Assembly (NCBI GenBank): GCA_023142805.1 | Contig: JAGLIU010000253.1 | Location: 1-6,547 of the forward strand | DNA length: 6,547 bases | Origin: Candidatus Omnitrophota bacterium | GTDB taxonomy: Bacteria; Omnitrophota; Gorgyraeia; Tantalellales; Tantalellaceae | Direction: 5' to 3' | Shown here: piece after piece, positions 5,880-6,547 of the stretch | Numbering within the stretch: position 1 is the stretch's first letter | Layout: the number at the start of each line of letters is the position of its first letter | The notes under the pieces: model-generated | What the model was told of the DNA's origin: nothing | The model's database searches: none | Seen by the model: the letters and a program-made list of their open reading frames with translations, nothing else | Made by a program: the position numbers and the translations under genes

Positions 5880-6547
5880 ATGGACTTTTTTGAAGAAAAA
5901 ACTATTAATATAGAGAAAGATATTCCTCTTTCAGTACGAATGTGTCCGGAATGTCTGGAGGATTTTTTCGGACAAAAACACATAATAGGTCCGGAAAAAC
6001 TTTTAAGACGCGCTATTGAGTCAGACCGATTAAGTTCCGTTATTTTTTATGGACCTCCGGGTATAGGGAAAACAGCTCTCGCGATGGTTATATCAAAAAC
6101 AACCGGCGCGCTTTTTGCCAAAAGAAACGCTGTTTCAAGCAATGTGACAGAGATCAGAAATATAACAGCGGCCGCGAAAAAGCACAAGATGTTGAATGGT
6201 AAGAAAACTATTCTTTTGCTGGATGAAATACATAGGTTCAATAAAGCTCAGCAGGATGTTCTTTTACCGGAGGTTGAGAACGGGCATGTAATATTGATCG
6301 GAACGACTACGGAAAATCCATTTTTCTCGGTGAATTCGGCCTTATTATCCAGGAGTCAGGTTTTTGAGTTCAAGCCTATAGATGAAAAGGAAATAAAAGA
6401 TCTTCTCAAAAAAGCCTTAAAAGATGAAGATAAAGGCTTGGGAGAAAAAAATATTGATATAGATGAAGACGCTTTAGCGCATTTAGCCAAAGTGTCTGAC
6501 GGAGACGCGAGAAAAGCGCTAAACGCTTTAGAGATAGCGGGGCTTAC
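5880..6547 (+). CDS. rarA: Replication-associated recombination protein RarA (MgsA), 3' end cut off by window
   Basis: RarA is an AAA+ ATPase of the clamp-loader/RuvB-like group that acts at stalled replication forks. The 222 complete codons visible cover the ATPase domain; the C-terminal helical tetramerisation region lies beyond the window. Seen in order: the family lead PLSVRMCPECLEDFFGQKHIIG (residues 16-37, with the GQxH signature); Walker A GPPGIGKT (58-65); Walker B LLLDEIHRFNKAQQD (112-126), the HRFNKAQQD part being diagnostic of RarA; sensor 1 GTTTENPFF (141-149); and the arginine-finger region ALLSRSQVFEF (154-164). The end of the window, VSDGDARKALNALE, is the sensor 2 region, also typical. 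One oddity is CPEC at residues 22-25, where relatives usually have an RPxT/N-type sequence. The gene stands alone behind a strong terminator and probably has its own promoter. Confidence 0.95.
   Translation, partial: MDFFEEKTINIEKDIPLSVRMCPECLEDFFGQKHIIGPEKLLRRAIESDRLSSVIFYGPPGIGKTALAMVISKTTGALFAKRNAVSSNVTEIRNITAAAKKHKMLNGKKTILLLDEIHRFNKAQQDVLLPEVENGHVILIGTTTENPFFSVNSALLSRSQVFEFKPIDEKEIKDLLKKALKDEDKGLGEKNIDIDEDALAHLAKVSDGDARKALNALEIAGL

Overview
The window is a piece of an ordinary bacterial chromosome of moderate-to-low GC with every gene on the + strand. Its proteins look bacterial throughout: a KtrAB-type potassium channel, bacterial-type PheS and PheT, and RarA. No protein points to a named phylum. 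The short PheT, the roomy intergenic spacers (about 90-135 bp, then about 515 bp) and the mixed codon usage would fit an uncultivated lineage such as Omnitrophota or a relative, but that placement is a guess.

Layout. Bases 1-1296 hold the 3' part of a KtrB/TrkH-type K+ translocating subunit. A 92-bp spacer with a long imperfect stem-loop separates it from the cytoplasmic RCK partner KtrA (1389-2072), so the two form a complete K+ uptake pair. After a 135-bp AT-rich leader comes pheS (2208-3227), encoding the catalytic alpha chain of phenylalanyl-tRNA synthetase. A good intrinsic terminator or attenuator candidate (3247-3269) sits between pheS and pheT. pheT (3322-5364) starts at GTG and encodes a beta chain of 680 residues. 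It lacks the N-proximal tRNA_bind/EMAP-II-like OB domain (about 110 residues) present in the canonical long bacterial PheT, while the editing, B5 and C-terminal FDX-ACB domains are intact.

The roughly 515 bp between pheT and rarA is not empty. It contains a weak terminator for pheT, then a TATAAT promoter, then a transcript-sized region (about 5477-5664) ending in a strong GC-rich intrinsic terminator. Its pairing pattern is a closing helix, an open central bubble with a small hairpin on the 3' strand, and an apical stem-loop. This matches 6S RNA (SsrS), the small RNA that imitates an open promoter and sequesters housekeeping RNA polymerase. Its position between pheT and rarA also fits 6S neighbourhoods in other bacteria. 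This is the most interesting element in the window. A further 215 bp without a convincing gene leads to rarA (5880 to the window end), an AAA+ ATPase of replication fork maintenance that the window edge truncates.

Functionally the genes are a housekeeping series (K+ homeostasis, Phe-tRNA synthesis, global transcription control by 6S RNA, replication restart) rather than one pathway. I see no mobile element, CRISPR array, tRNA, rRNA or evidence of horizontal transfer.
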